NCBI RefSeq assembly: GCF_000280905.1
Contig: NZ_ALAP01000009.1
Span: forward strand, 1 to 64,000
Length of the DNA stretch: 64,000 bases
Direction of reading: 5' to 3'
DNA from: Streptomyces sp. AA1529
GTDB lineage: Bacteria > Actinomycetota > Actinomycetes > Streptomycetales > Streptomycetaceae
In this document: piece by piece, positions 47,204 to 56,117 of the stretch
How the letters are laid out: every line of letters begins with the position of its first letter
Numbering within the stretch: the first letter of the stretch is position 1
The notes under the pieces: model-generated
What the model was told of the DNA's origin: nothing
Seen by the model: only the letters and a program-made list of their open reading frames with translations
The model's database searches: none
Translations under genes and position numbers: made by a program

Positions 47204-49093
47204 GTGGAGTTCGACAGCGGCGCCGGGACGGGCGGCACACCGGGCGCGGAGCGGCGGTCCGCCCCCGCCGGGCGGCGGGGCCGGATCGTGATGCTGGTGT
47301 GCAACGGGGTGGAGGGCGACTCCCGGGTGCAGAAGACCGCCCGGTCGGCCGCCGCGGCCGGCTGGGAGGTGGTGCTGCTGGGCCGCTCCCCCGACGGGCG
47401 GCCCGCCTCCTGGCGGCTGGGCGGGGCGCAGGTGCGGCTGCTGCCCGTGCCCACGCCGCTCGACCGGCCGCCGCGTACCGCGCGCCGTCCGCTGCTGACC
47501 CGGCCGCTGGCCTACCGGCCGGCCACCGCGCCCTACCGCGCGCAGCGCGTCAAGGCGTGGCGTGACGAACTGCGCACCCGCCGCGCCGCGCTGGCCGCCG
47601 ACCGGCGGTCGGCGGTGTACGCCGCGGCGCGGCTGGCCGGTCCGCGGGCCGCCGCCCGGCTCGCCCAGCGCTGGGTGGGCTTCCGCACCCGCCAGCTCGA
47701 CCGGGGGACGGCGCTGCGCGGCACCGGCACCCCGCTGGACCGGGCGGCCGTGGCCGTGTGGCGGCGTGCCCGCAAGGAGCGCTGCTGGCGGCGGCTGTGG
47801 CCCGCCCTCTACGACTTCGAACTCGCCTACGGGCGGGTCGTGGACGAGCTGCGGCCCGACCTGATCCACGCCCACGACTTCCGGATGCTGGGGGTGGGCG
47901 CCCGCGCCAAGGTCCGGGCGGCGGCGGCCGGGCGGCCGGTGAAGCTGGTGTGGGACGCGCACGAGTATCTGCCCGGCGTCCGGCCCTGGCAGCACGACGT
48001 GCGGTGGCTGCCGGCCCATCTGGCGCACGAGCGCGAGTACGCGCCCTGCGCGGACGCCGCCGTCACCGTCTCCGGCACCCTGGCCGCGCTGCTGCGCGAG
48101 GCGCACGGGCTCGCCGAGGAGCCGGCCGTCGTCCTCAACGCGCCGGAGGCGCACGCCGCGACCGGACCGGCCGGCACCGGTGACCCCGCGCCGGGGAGCC
48201 CCGCGCCCGGGAGTCCCGCTTCCGCGCGCACCCGGCCCGGGCCGGCTGCCGACGGGAGCGGTGCGGCCGACGGCGGAAACGGCGGAAACGGCGGGGACGG
48301 CGGGGACGGCGTGCCGAGCCTGCGCGCGCTGTGCGGCATCGGCACCGGGACCCCGCTGGTCGTCTACAGCGGCGCCGCGGCCCCGCAGCGCGGGCTGCGC
48401 ACGATGGTGGAGGCACTGGCCGAACTGCCCGAGGTGCACACGGCGCTGGTCGTGCCCCGGCCCTCCGCCGGGTATCTGCGCGAACTGCGCGCGCGGGCCG
48501 CGGAGCTGGGGGCGGCCGAGCGGCTGCACGTCCTGCCGTACGTGCCCTACCGGCAGGTCGTCCCCTTCCTCGCGGAGGCGGACGCGGGCGCGATCCCGCT
48601 GCACCACTGGACCAACCACGAGATCGCGCTGATCACCAAGTTCTTCGAGTACGCGCACGCCCGGCTGCCGCTGGTGGTCAGCGACGTCAGGACGATGGCC
48701 GGCACCACCCGGGAGACCGGCCAGGGCGAGGTCTTCCGCGCGGAGGACACCGCCGACTACGTGCGCGCCGTGCGTGCGGTGCTCGCCGCTCCGCAGCGCT
48801 ACCGGGCGGCCTACGAGCGCCCGGGCCTGCTGGAGCAGTGGACCTGGGAGGCCCAGGCCCGCACGCTCGACCGGATCTACGCACGGCTGCTGCACCAGGT
48901 GGCGCCGGAGCGACCCGACCATCAGGAGCAGCCGGAAGGAGACGGGAATGCGGATCTGCGTGGTGGCGCTCGGGAAGATCGGGCTGCCGCTGGCCGTCCA
49001 GTTCGCGGCCAAGGGACACCAGGTGACGGGCGCGGACACCGACGCGCGCGTGGTCGCGAGCGTCAACGACGCGGCGGTGCCCTTCCCCGGTGA
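47204..49093 (+). CDS. GT4-type glycosyltransferase
   Basis: A 629-residue GT-B protein related to module 1 of the preceding protein: NGVEGDSRVQKTARSAAAAGW at the N-lobe (window 47305-47367), KLVWDAHEYLPGVRPW, and NHEIALITKFFEYAHARLPLVV at the donor site. A Gly/Asn/Asp-rich insertion (about residues 325-370) contains 9-bp repeats encoding Gly-Gly-Asn and Gly-Gly-Asp. The start is GTG 47204. The natural C-terminus is probably near LLHQVAPERP (about residue 570), yet the frame continues 146 bases into the dehydrogenase gene, giving an Arg/Gly-rich tail. That tail may be real, or mark a recent 3' frameshift. Confidence 0.82.
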   Translation: MEFDSGAGTGGTPGAERRSAPAGRRGRIVMLVCNGVEGDSRVQKTARSAAAAGWEVVLLGRSPDGRPASWRLGGAQVRLLPVPTPLDRPPRTARRPLLTRPLAYRPATAPYRAQRVKAWRDELRTRRAALAADRRSAVYAAARLAGPRAAARLAQRWVGFRTRQLDRGTALRGTGTPLDRAAVAVWRRARKERCWRRLWPALYDFELAYGRVVDELRPDLIHAHDFRMLGVGARAKVRAAAAGRPVKLVWDAHEYLPGVRPWQHDVRWLPAHLAHEREYAPCADAAVTVSGTLAALLREAHGLAEEPAVVLNAPEAHAATGPAGTGDPAPGSPAPGSPASARTRPGPAADGSGAADGGNGGNGGDGGDGVPSLRALCGIGTGTPLVVYSGAAAPQRGLRTMVEALAELPEVHTALVVPRPSAGYLRELRARAAELGAAERLHVLPYVPYRQVVPFLAEADAGAIPLHHWTNHEIALITKFFEYAHARLPLVVSDVRTMAGTTRETGQGEVFRAEDTADYVRAVRAVLAAPQRYRAAYERPGLLEQWTWEAQARTLDRIYARLLHQVAPERPDHQEQPEGDGNADLRGGAREDRAAAGRPVRGQGTPGDGRGHRRARGRERQRRGGALPR

Positions 49094-50258
49094 GGAGGGG
49101 CTGGCGGAACGGCTGGCCGAGGCGGTGGAAGCGGGCCGGCTGTCCGCGACGACCGACACCGCGGCGGCGGTCTCCGACGCGGAGGCCGTCGTGCTCGTCG
49201 TCCCGCTGTTCGTCGACGAGCGCGGTACCCCCGACTTCCGGGCGATGGACGCCGCGACCCGCGCCGTCGCCGCCGGGCTGCGCCCCGGCACGCTGGTCAG
49301 CTACGAGACGACGCTGCCGGTGGGCACCACCCGGGACCGGTTCGCACCGCTGCTGGCGCAGGACTCGGGGCTGCTGCCCGAGCGGGACTTCTCCCTGGTC
49401 TTCTCCCCCGAGCGGGTCTTCACCGGCCGGGTCTTCGCCGATCTGCGCCGCTACCCCAAGCTGGTCGGCGGGATCGGACCGCACTCGGCCAAGGACGGGG
49501 TGCGGTTCTACGAGTCGGTGCTCGACTTCGACGTCCGCGAGGAGCTGCCCCGGCCCAACGGGGTGTGGGATCTGGGCTCGGCCGAGGCCGCCGAGCTGGC
49601 CAAGCTCGCCGAGACCACCTACCGGGACGTCAACATCGCGCTGGCCAACCAGTTCGCACGGTTCGCCGACCGGTCCGGGGTGGACATCGGCGCCGTCATC
49701 GACGCCTGCAACACCCAGCCCTACAGCCACATCCACCGCCCCGGCATCGCGGTGGGCGGCCACTGCATCCCGGTCTATCCGCGGATGTACCTGTGGAACG
49801 ATCCGGAGGCGGCCCTCGTCCGCGCCGCGCGCGAGACGAACGAGGCCATGCCGGCGCACGCCGTCGACCTGCTGGCCGACGCCTACGGCGAACTGCGCGG
49901 CGCCGAGGTGCTGGTGCTCGGCGCGGCCTACCGGGGCGGGGTGAAGGAGACCGCGTTCTCCGGCGTCTTCCCCACGGTGGCCGCGCTCCGCGAGCGGGGT
50001 GCGCGTCCGTACGTGTCCGACCCGCTGTACGCGCCGCACGAACTGGCCGACATGGGGCTGCGCCCGCACACCGGCCAGCCGGTGACCGCGGCCGTGGTCC
50101 AGACCGACCACGCCGCCTACCGGGAGCTGTCCGCCGACCGGCTGCCCGGCGTGCGGGTCCTGGTCGACGGCCGCCGCGTCACCGACCCGGCGCTGTGGGC
50201 GGGGGTGCGGCGGGTGGTCGTCGGGGACGGCGGCGACCGGGAGGCGGTGGCGGTATGA
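48948..50258 (+). CDS. nucleotide-sugar 6-dehydrogenase, WbpA/WecC type
   Basis: A 436-residue UDP-sugar dehydrogenase. The NAD-binding motif VVALGKIGLPLAVQFAAKGH opens the protein. The catalytic Cys273 is in VGGHCIPVYPRM. The central helix AETTYRDVNIALANQFARF resembles UDP-HexNAc dehydrogenases (WecC, WbpA) more than UDP-glucose dehydrogenases. It would oxidise UDP-GlcNAc (or UDP-ManNAc) twice to the uronic acid, supplying the WbpB/E/D-type enzymes upstream. GGAAGGAG lies before ATG 48948. Its first 146 bases overlap the end of the glycosyltransferase gene. The stop overlaps the GT2 ATG (ATGA). Confidence 0.9.
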   Translation: MRICVVALGKIGLPLAVQFAAKGHQVTGADTDARVVASVNDAAVPFPGEEGLAERLAEAVEAGRLSATTDTAAAVSDAEAVVLVVPLFVDERGTPDFRAMDAATRAVAAGLRPGTLVSYETTLPVGTTRDRFAPLLAQDSGLLPERDFSLVFSPERVFTGRVFADLRRYPKLVGGIGPHSAKDGVRFYESVLDFDVREELPRPNGVWDLGSAEAAELAKLAETTYRDVNIALANQFARFADRSGVDIGAVIDACNTQPYSHIHRPGIAVGGHCIPVYPRMYLWNDPEAALVRAARETNEAMPAHAVDLLADAYGELRGAEVLVLGAAYRGGVKETAFSGVFPTVAALRERGARPYVSDPLYAPHELADMGLRPHTGQPVTAAVVQTDHAAYRELSADRLPGVRVLVDGRRVTDPALWAGVRRVVVGDGGDREAVAV

Positions 50259-51409
50259 GCGCCGGCACCCCGGCGGCGTCCGGGGCCGCCGGACGGGACG
50301 GGGCCGCCGGCCCCGATGCCGACACCGCCTGCCCCGATGTCAGCGTCGTCGTCGCCGCCTTCGACACCATGCCCTACCTCACCCGCTGTCTCTCCTCACT
50401 CGTCGAGCAGACGATCGGAGCGCGGCGGATGGAGGTGATCGTCGTCGACGACGGCTCCACCGACGGCAGCACCGAGGAGATCGCCCGCTTCGCCACGCAC
50501 CACCCCGGCCTGTTCAGCACCGTGCGCCGGGCCAACTCCGGCGGCCCGGCCGCGCCCTGCAACCAGGGCCTGGAGCGGGCGCGCGGGCGCTACGTCTTCT
50601 TCCTCGGCGCCGACGACCACCTCGCCCCCCAGGCGCTGGAGCGCATGGTGGCCATGGCCGACGACTGCCGGTCGGACGTGCTGCTGTGCAAGATGGTCCC
50701 GGTCGGCGAACGCACCGTCCCCACCGGCGTGTTCGGCCGCTCCGCACCGATGATCCGGCTGGTCGGGGACGGGCTGCCGTGGGCGCTGTCCAACACCAAG
50801 CTCTTCCGCCGCTCCCTGGTCGAGGAGCACGGCATCCGCTACGACGAGTCGATGCCCGCCTTCAGCGACCAGCCGTTCGTGCTGGAGGCGTGCGTGCGCG
50901 CGGCCCGGATCTCGGTACTGGCCGACCAGCCGCACTACTTCGCCGTCCGCCGCGCCGACTCCAGCAACATCACCTATCGGGCCGGGCCCGAGGTCCGGCT
51001 GCACTGCGCCGAGCGGCTCTTCGAGGCCGCCTGCCGCTTCCTGCCGCCCGGTCCGCTGCGGGACGCCTTCCACAAGCGGCACTTCCACGTCGAGGTCTTC
51101 CAGCTCTTCGGCGCGGACTTCCCCGCCCTCGACCACGAGGTGCGGCAGGCCGTGTGCACCGGGGCCGCCCGGCTGATCGGCGGGTACGGCGACGGGGTGC
51201 TGGAGCGGCTCGACCCGCGCCGCCGCCGCACCCTGGAACTGGCGTGGCGGGGCGATGTCGCCGCGCTGTGCGCCGAGATCGCCGCCGACCCCGAGCGGAC
51301 CCCGCGCCCGGTCACGCCCGCGGGCCGCGCCTCACTGGTGCGCTGGCTGCGCGGCCCGGGCGGCGCCGGCCGGCCCCCGCGGGGCGGGGCCCGCCCCGCG
51401 GTCGGTTGA
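50255..51409 (+). CDS. GT2 family glycosyltransferase
   Basis: A 384-residue GT-A protein. DVSVVVAAFDTMPYLTRCLS and VIVVDDGSTDGSTEEI form the nucleotide-binding half. FFLGADDHLAPQALE supplies the metal-binding DxD-type motif (Gly-Ala-Asp-Asp). SDQPFVLEACVRAARI is near the usual catalytic base region. The protein is soluble with a basic Pro/Gly-rich tail. It is the last gene of the run from 41849 and ends 18 bp from the convergent GT2-TagF fusion gene. It resembles the GT2 domains of those fusions in the first 200 residues. Donor and acceptor are unknown. Confidence 0.88.
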   Translation: MSAGTPAASGAAGRDGAAGPDADTACPDVSVVVAAFDTMPYLTRCLSSLVEQTIGARRMEVIVVDDGSTDGSTEEIARFATHHPGLFSTVRRANSGGPAAPCNQGLERARGRYVFFLGADDHLAPQALERMVAMADDCRSDVLLCKMVPVGERTVPTGVFGRSAPMIRLVGDGLPWALSNTKLFRRSLVEEHGIRYDESMPAFSDQPFVLEACVRAARISVLADQPHYFAVRRADSSNITYRAGPEVRLHCAERLFEAACRFLPPGPLRDAFHKRHFHVEVFQLFGADFPALDHEVRQAVCTGAARLIGGYGDGVLERLDPRRRRTLELAWRGDVAALCAEIAADPERTPRPVTPAGRASLVRWLRGPGGAGRPPRGGARPAVG

Positions 51410-51427
51410 GCGCCTCGGGCCCACCGG

Positions 51428-53710
51428 TCAGCTGAGCGCCTGGGGCCTGTCCGCCTCCGGTCCTGCCGCCTCCGCCGCGAGGATCGCCTCGGCCTGCTCC
51501 GGGGTGGGCGCCGGGCGCCGCTCGGCGAGCGGCACCACCGGCGGCAGCGCCGCCGCGTCCTCGCCCAGCAGCACCCCGCGCACCGCGCGTTCGGCGGCGT
51601 GCCCGTCGTCCCAGGGGCAGAACCGCTCCCGGAAGGCACCGCGCAGTGCCCGGGCCTCCGGGCCGCGCCAGGTGCCGCTGCGGAAGACCGCGGTCAGCTC
51701 GTCCTCGGTGCGGGTGACCGGGCCCGGGGTCTCGCCCGCGCGGCCGGAGAGCAGGTCGAAGTAGGTGCCCCGGGCATCGCGGTAGCTCTCCCAGTCGGGC
51801 GCGTGGACGACCAGCGGCCGGTCGAGGTTGGCGTAGTCGAACATCAGTGACGAGTAGTCCGTGATCAGCGCGTCCGCCGCCAGGCACAGGTCCTCGACCG
51901 AGGGGTGCCGGGAGACGTCCCGCACCAGCCCGCGCGCGTGCAGATCGCGCAGCACCGCGTCCCGTCCGTAGTAGTAGTGGGTGCGCACCAGCAGCACGTA
52001 CTCCTCGCCCAGCCCGGCGCTCAGCCGCTCCAGGTCGAGACGGGGGACGAAGCCCCTGCGGTAGTCGCGTGCCGTCGGCGCGTACAGCAGGGCGAGCCGG
52101 CCGCGCGGGATGCCGAGCCGGGCGCGGACCGCGGCGACCTCCTGCGCGGTGGCCGTCGCGAACCGGTCGTTGCGCGGGTAGCCGGCGGACAGGTCCTGGT
52201 AGCCGGAGGGGAAGACCCGGTCCCACACCTCGGCCGAGTGCGGATTGGCGGTGAGGCTCACGTCCCACCGCTCCACCCGGCGCAGCAGCTTGCCGAAGTC
52301 CATCTGCGCGGCAGCCGGGTACGGCTGCTGGTCCAGGCCCATCGTCTTGAGCGGGGTGCCGTGGTGGGTCATCAGATGCACCTGGCCGGGCCGCTTCACC
52401 AGGTGGTCGGGGAAGTTGACGTTGTTGACGAAGTACCGGGCGCGGGCCAGCATCCGCCAGTAGCGCCGGGAGCCGGGCAGTACATGGTCGGTGCCGGGCG
52501 GCAGCGCGGGCACCGCGTCCGGGCGTACCACCCACACGCTGTGCAGCTGCGGCGCCAGCCGCCGGGCGGCGGCCTCGATCGCCTGCGGGTTGCAGGCCAC
52601 GCCGCGGTTCCAGTAGGCGGAGTAGACGGCCACGTCCGGATAGGCGGGCAGCCGCCGCTGCACGGTGTAGTAGAGCCGGTGCCCGGCGCGGGCGAGCCGC
52701 GGGCGGGCCGCGCGGGCCGCCGCGCGGGCGCGCCCGGCGGTGCGGCGCACCGCCTCCCGCGCCGCGAACAGCGGATAGGCGTCGAGGGCCAGCAGCCGGC
52801 AGTCCCGCGCCCGCCGCGGCGGCGGAGTGAATCCGTCGGGCACGTGCTCGCGGTAGAGCCGCGCCGCCTCCCGGAAGAAGGCGCGCCGGTCGGCCGGGCG
52901 CACCCGCTCCTTGCGCCGGATGCAGAAGACCAGATGCGAGACGGCCCGCTCGAACAGCAGCGGCCGGTGCCGCGCCAACTCGGGGCGGCGCTCCAGGAAG
53001 GCGAAGAGGGAGGCGTACTGCGGGAAGATGTCGAAGTGCGCCCGGCCCGGGGAGCGGGTGATGGCGCCCTGGTGCCGCTGCCGGTAGTCGACGCAGACGC
53101 GCGGCAGGCAGCCGATGGACCCGGCGCACACCAGTGCCTCGTTCGAGAGCGGCGCGTCCTCGTACAGCCCGGGTTCGAAGCGCAGCCCCTCGCGCAGATA
53201 GAAGGCGCGCCGGTAGGCCTTGTTCCAGGCGACGTGGAAGAGGGCGAGCAGCTCGGGGTGTTCGGCGGCGGTGAAGGTCTGGGTGCCGGTCCCGGCGAGC
53301 TGGTCGCCGAAGCAGCTCGCCTCGGCGCGCCCGTCCCAGTAGGAGCGCTGGTGGTCGAAGACCAGCACGTCCGGGCCGCCGCAGGCAGCCAGTTGCCGGT
53401 CGATCGCGGCCAGGGCGCCCGGCAGGAAGCTGTCGTCGCTGTCGAGGAAGAGCAGGTAGTCGCCGCGTGCGTGCTCGACACCGGTGTTGCGGGCCCGGCC
53501 CAGTCCCCCGTTCTCGGCCAGGTGCAGCACCCGCACCCGGGAGTCGCGGGCCGCGTACTCGTCCAGGATGGCGCCGCTGTGGTCGGGGGAGCGGTCGTCG
53601 ACGGCGATCACCTCCAGGTCGGTGCAGGACTGGCCGAGCACCGAGTCGAGGCACTCGCGCAGGTAGCCCTGGACCTTGAACACGGGTACGACGACGCTGA
53701 AGCGGGGCAT
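51428..53710 (-). CDS. bifunctional GT2 glycosyltransferase / CDP-glycerol:glycerophosphate transferase
   Basis: 760 residues. Residues 1-230 are GT2: PRFSVVVPVFKVQGYLRECL, VIAVDDRSPDHSG and LLFLDSDDSFLPGAL with the DxD. After a basic helical linker, residues about 365-740 are a TagF-like domain. It has VAVYSAYWNRGVACNPQAIE, the family's MTHHGTPLKTMG near residue 450, and ALITDYSSLMFDYANLDRP near residue 620. Such fusions add a sugar and a polyol-phosphate in alternation, building a glycosyl-polyol-phosphate chain. Its first 103 bases overlap the upstream paralogue's 3' end. The C-terminal VVPLAERRPAPTPEQ is also shared with that paralogue. Confidence 0.88.
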   Translation of the reverse strand: MPRFSVVVPVFKVQGYLRECLDSVLGQSCTDLEVIAVDDRSPDHSGAILDEYAARDSRVRVLHLAENGGLGRARNTGVEHARGDYLLFLDSDDSFLPGALAAIDRQLAACGGPDVLVFDHQRSYWDGRAEASCFGDQLAGTGTQTFTAAEHPELLALFHVAWNKAYRRAFYLREGLRFEPGLYEDAPLSNEALVCAGSIGCLPRVCVDYRQRHQGAITRSPGRAHFDIFPQYASLFAFLERRPELARHRPLLFERAVSHLVFCIRRKERVRPADRRAFFREAARLYREHVPDGFTPPPRRARDCRLLALDAYPLFAAREAVRRTAGRARAAARAARPRLARAGHRLYYTVQRRLPAYPDVAVYSAYWNRGVACNPQAIEAAARRLAPQLHSVWVVRPDAVPALPPGTDHVLPGSRRYWRMLARARYFVNNVNFPDHLVKRPGQVHLMTHHGTPLKTMGLDQQPYPAAAQMDFGKLLRRVERWDVSLTANPHSAEVWDRVFPSGYQDLSAGYPRNDRFATATAQEVAAVRARLGIPRGRLALLYAPTARDYRRGFVPRLDLERLSAGLGEEYVLLVRTHYYYGRDAVLRDLHARGLVRDVSRHPSVEDLCLAADALITDYSSLMFDYANLDRPLVVHAPDWESYRDARGTYFDLLSGRAGETPGPVTRTEDELTAVFRSGTWRGPEARALRGAFRERFCPWDDGHAAERAVRGVLLGEDAAALPPVVPLAERRPAPTPEQAEAILAAEAAGPEADRPQALS

Positions 53711-56064
53711 GACCACCAGTCCTTCGCTGCGGGGGGAGCAAGAGGCGTGCGGGGAGCGGCGCCCGGTCGGGGCCCGCCGGGGCCCGCCGCGGGCGCGGGA
53801 CGCCGCTCGGCGAGCGGTACGAGGGGCGGCACCGCCGCGGGGACGGCGGCACCCGGCGGCGCGGCGGCACCGGCGGGGGAGCCGGCAGCGCGGCCCGTAC
53901 CGGCTGCGGGGCCGGTGCCGAGGAAGACGTGCCGGACCACGCGTTCGGCCGCGTGCCCGTCGTCCCAGGGGCAGAACCGCCGGCGGAAGGCGGCGCGCAG
54001 GGCGCGCGCGTGCTCGGTGGCGTGCGCGCCGGTGGCGAGGATGTCGATCAGTTCGTCCTCGCTGCGGGCCACCGGGCCCGGCGCGGCCGCCGTCACGTCG
54101 AAGTAGGTGCCGCGGGTCTCCCGGTAGGTCTCCCAGTCGGGGGCGTGCACCACCAGCGGCCGGTCGAGGTTGGCGTAGTCGAACATCAGTGACGAGTAGT
54201 CGGTGACCAGCACGTCCGAGGCCAGGAACAGCTCCTCGACCGACGGGTGCGCCGACACGTCGAGCAGCCCGCCGGTCGGCCCGCAGGGCAGCCCCTGGCC
54301 GGCGTTGAAGTAGTGGGCGCGTGCCAGCACGACGAAGGACGGGCCCAGCGTCGCCACCAGCCGCGCCAGGTCGAGCCAGGGCTGCCGGCCGGGCCGGTGG
54401 TCGCGGTGGGTGGGTGCGTACAGCACGGCCGTCACCCCGTCGGGTATGCCCAGCGCGGCGCGGAGGCGGGCGACGTCGGCGGCGGTCGCGGTGTGCAGGG
54501 CGTCGTTGCGCGGGTGCCCGAACTCCAGTGTGGTGTACGGCGAGGGGTAGGCGCGCTCCCACACCAGCGTGGAGTGCGGGTTGCCGGAGAGGCTGTAGTC
54601 CCAGCGGTCGGTGTGCTCCAGCAGTCTGCCGAAGTCCATGCCGTCGGCGGCGGCCGGATAGCCCATCAGGTCGAGCCCCATGTGCTTGAGCGGGGTGCCG
54701 TGGTGGGTCTGGAGGAGGAGCTGGCCGGGCCGTTTGCGGAAGCTGTGCGGCAGATTGACGTTGCTGACCAGGAAGCGGGCCCGGGCGAGCGCCGTCCAGT
54801 GGGCCGCCGAGCCCGGCTGCAGCCGCCGTACGCCGGGCGGGAGGGTGTGCGCGTGGTCGGGCGGACATATCCACGCGGTGCGGATGTCCGGGACCAGTTC
54901 GCGGGCCTTGGCCTCGATGGCCGCCGGGTGGCAGGAGTAGCCGCGGTCCCAGTAGGCGGAGAAGACGGCCAGGTCCGGATCGAGGGGGCGGTGGCGCTGG
55001 AGCAGGTAGTGCCCGCGCAGCAGCGCCTTGCGCAGCACGCGGCGTGCGCGGCGCAGCCGGGCGCCCAGCAGGCGGCGGACGCGGCCCGCGTGCGCCAGCA
55101 GCCGGAAGGCGTGGTGCGCCCCGTGCCGTACCAGCATCCGGCGCAGCCGTCTGCCGGGCGGCGCGGCCGGGCGGCCCGTGCCGGGTGCGGGCCGGTGGCG
55201 GCGGCAGTGGGCCCGGGCGCGGTGCAGGAACTCGGCGCGCGCCGATCCGGGCAGCCTGCCGGGGGTGCTGTGGATGGTGGCGAAGTGGTCGGTCATCCGC
55301 TGGTGCAGGGGGTGGTGCCAGCGGTCCAGTCCGGGACGCGTCGCCAGGAACGCGAACAGCCGGTCGTACTGGTCGAAGACGTCGAAGTGGCGGCGGCCGG
55401 TGGTCGTCAGGATGCTGCCGCCGCGGCGCTGGCGGTAGTGCACGCACACCCGGTCCAGCGTGCCGAGGGTGCGCGCGGTGAGCAGCGCCGGGAACGTCCA
55501 GGGGGTGTCCTCGTAGGTGCCGGGCGGGAAGGCGAGCCGCTCGCGCAGCAGGAAGGCGCGGCGGTACGCCTTGTTCCAGGCGACGGCGGTGAGCCGGAGC
55601 AGCTCGGGCCGCTCGTCGAGGGTGCACACGCCCGGCCCGGCGCCGGGGGCGAGCAGTTCGGGGTGGGCCGGGGGGCCGAGCGAGCCGTCCCAGTGGGCGG
55701 GAGCGAAGTCGAACAGCAGGATGTCCGGGTCGCTGGTCTCCGACAGGCGTTCGGCCAGGGCGCGCAGGGTGCCCGGCGCCATGGTGTCGTCGCTGTCGAG
55801 GTAGAGGACGTAGTCGCCGCGGGCCCGGGCGGTGCCGGTGTTGCGTGCCGGGCCCAGGCCGATGTTCTCCGCCAGATGGATGACGGTCACCCGCGGGTCG
55901 GCCGCGGCGTAGGCGTCCAGGATCTCGCCGCTGGAGTCCGGTGAGCGGTCGTCGACGGCGATGAGTTCGAGGTCCCCGAAGCACTGCCCGAGCACGGAGT
56001 CCAGGCACTCGTGCAGATACGCCTGCACCTGGTGGGCGGGGACGATCACGCTGAAACGGGGCAT
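53608..56064 (-). CDS. bifunctional GT2 glycosyltransferase / CDP-glycerol:glycerophosphate transferase, paralogue
   Basis: 818 residues with the same plan as the downstream paralogue. The GT2 part has PRFSVIVPAHQVQAYLHECL, LIAVDDRSPDSSG and VLYLDSDDTMAPGTL. A long Arg-rich linker (about 290-370) follows. The TagF-like domain has LAVFSAYWDRGYSCHPAAIE, THHGTPLKHMGLD near residue 455 and VLVTDYSSLMFDYANLDRP near residue 625. A stretch of 50 bp around the latter motif is identical to the paralogue, pointing to duplication or gene conversion. The last 100 bases overlap the paralogue's start. It lies 228 bp after dprE2, with an AT-rich palindrome between. Confidence 0.88.
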   Translation of the reverse strand: MPRFSVIVPAHQVQAYLHECLDSVLGQCFGDLELIAVDDRSPDSSGEILDAYAAADPRVTVIHLAENIGLGPARNTGTARARGDYVLYLDSDDTMAPGTLRALAERLSETSDPDILLFDFAPAHWDGSLGPPAHPELLAPGAGPGVCTLDERPELLRLTAVAWNKAYRRAFLLRERLAFPPGTYEDTPWTFPALLTARTLGTLDRVCVHYRQRRGGSILTTTGRRHFDVFDQYDRLFAFLATRPGLDRWHHPLHQRMTDHFATIHSTPGRLPGSARAEFLHRARAHCRRHRPAPGTGRPAAPPGRRLRRMLVRHGAHHAFRLLAHAGRVRRLLGARLRRARRVLRKALLRGHYLLQRHRPLDPDLAVFSAYWDRGYSCHPAAIEAKARELVPDIRTAWICPPDHAHTLPPGVRRLQPGSAAHWTALARARFLVSNVNLPHSFRKRPGQLLLQTHHGTPLKHMGLDLMGYPAAADGMDFGRLLEHTDRWDYSLSGNPHSTLVWERAYPSPYTTLEFGHPRNDALHTATAADVARLRAALGIPDGVTAVLYAPTHRDHRPGRQPWLDLARLVATLGPSFVVLARAHYFNAGQGLPCGPTGGLLDVSAHPSVEELFLASDVLVTDYSSLMFDYANLDRPLVVHAPDWETYRETRGTYFDVTAAAPGPVARSEDELIDILATGAHATEHARALRAAFRRRFCPWDDGHAAERVVRHVFLGTGPAAGTGRAAGSPAGAAAPPGAAVPAAVPPLVPLAERRPAPAAGPGGPRPGAAPRTPLAPPAAKDWWSCPASASSYPCSRSRATCASASTRCSASPAPTWR

Positions 56065-56117
56065 GGCGGTTCCGCGGGGTCGACGGGGGCAGGGGCGGCT
56101 GTCGCGCTCGACTGGGG

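Noticed and set aside
43991..49093. A 1700-codon gene through the double glycosyltransferase
   Set aside because: Only the part from GTG 47204 encodes glycosyltransferase motifs. The earlier part is out of frame with the real oxidoreductase and glycosyltransferase genes.
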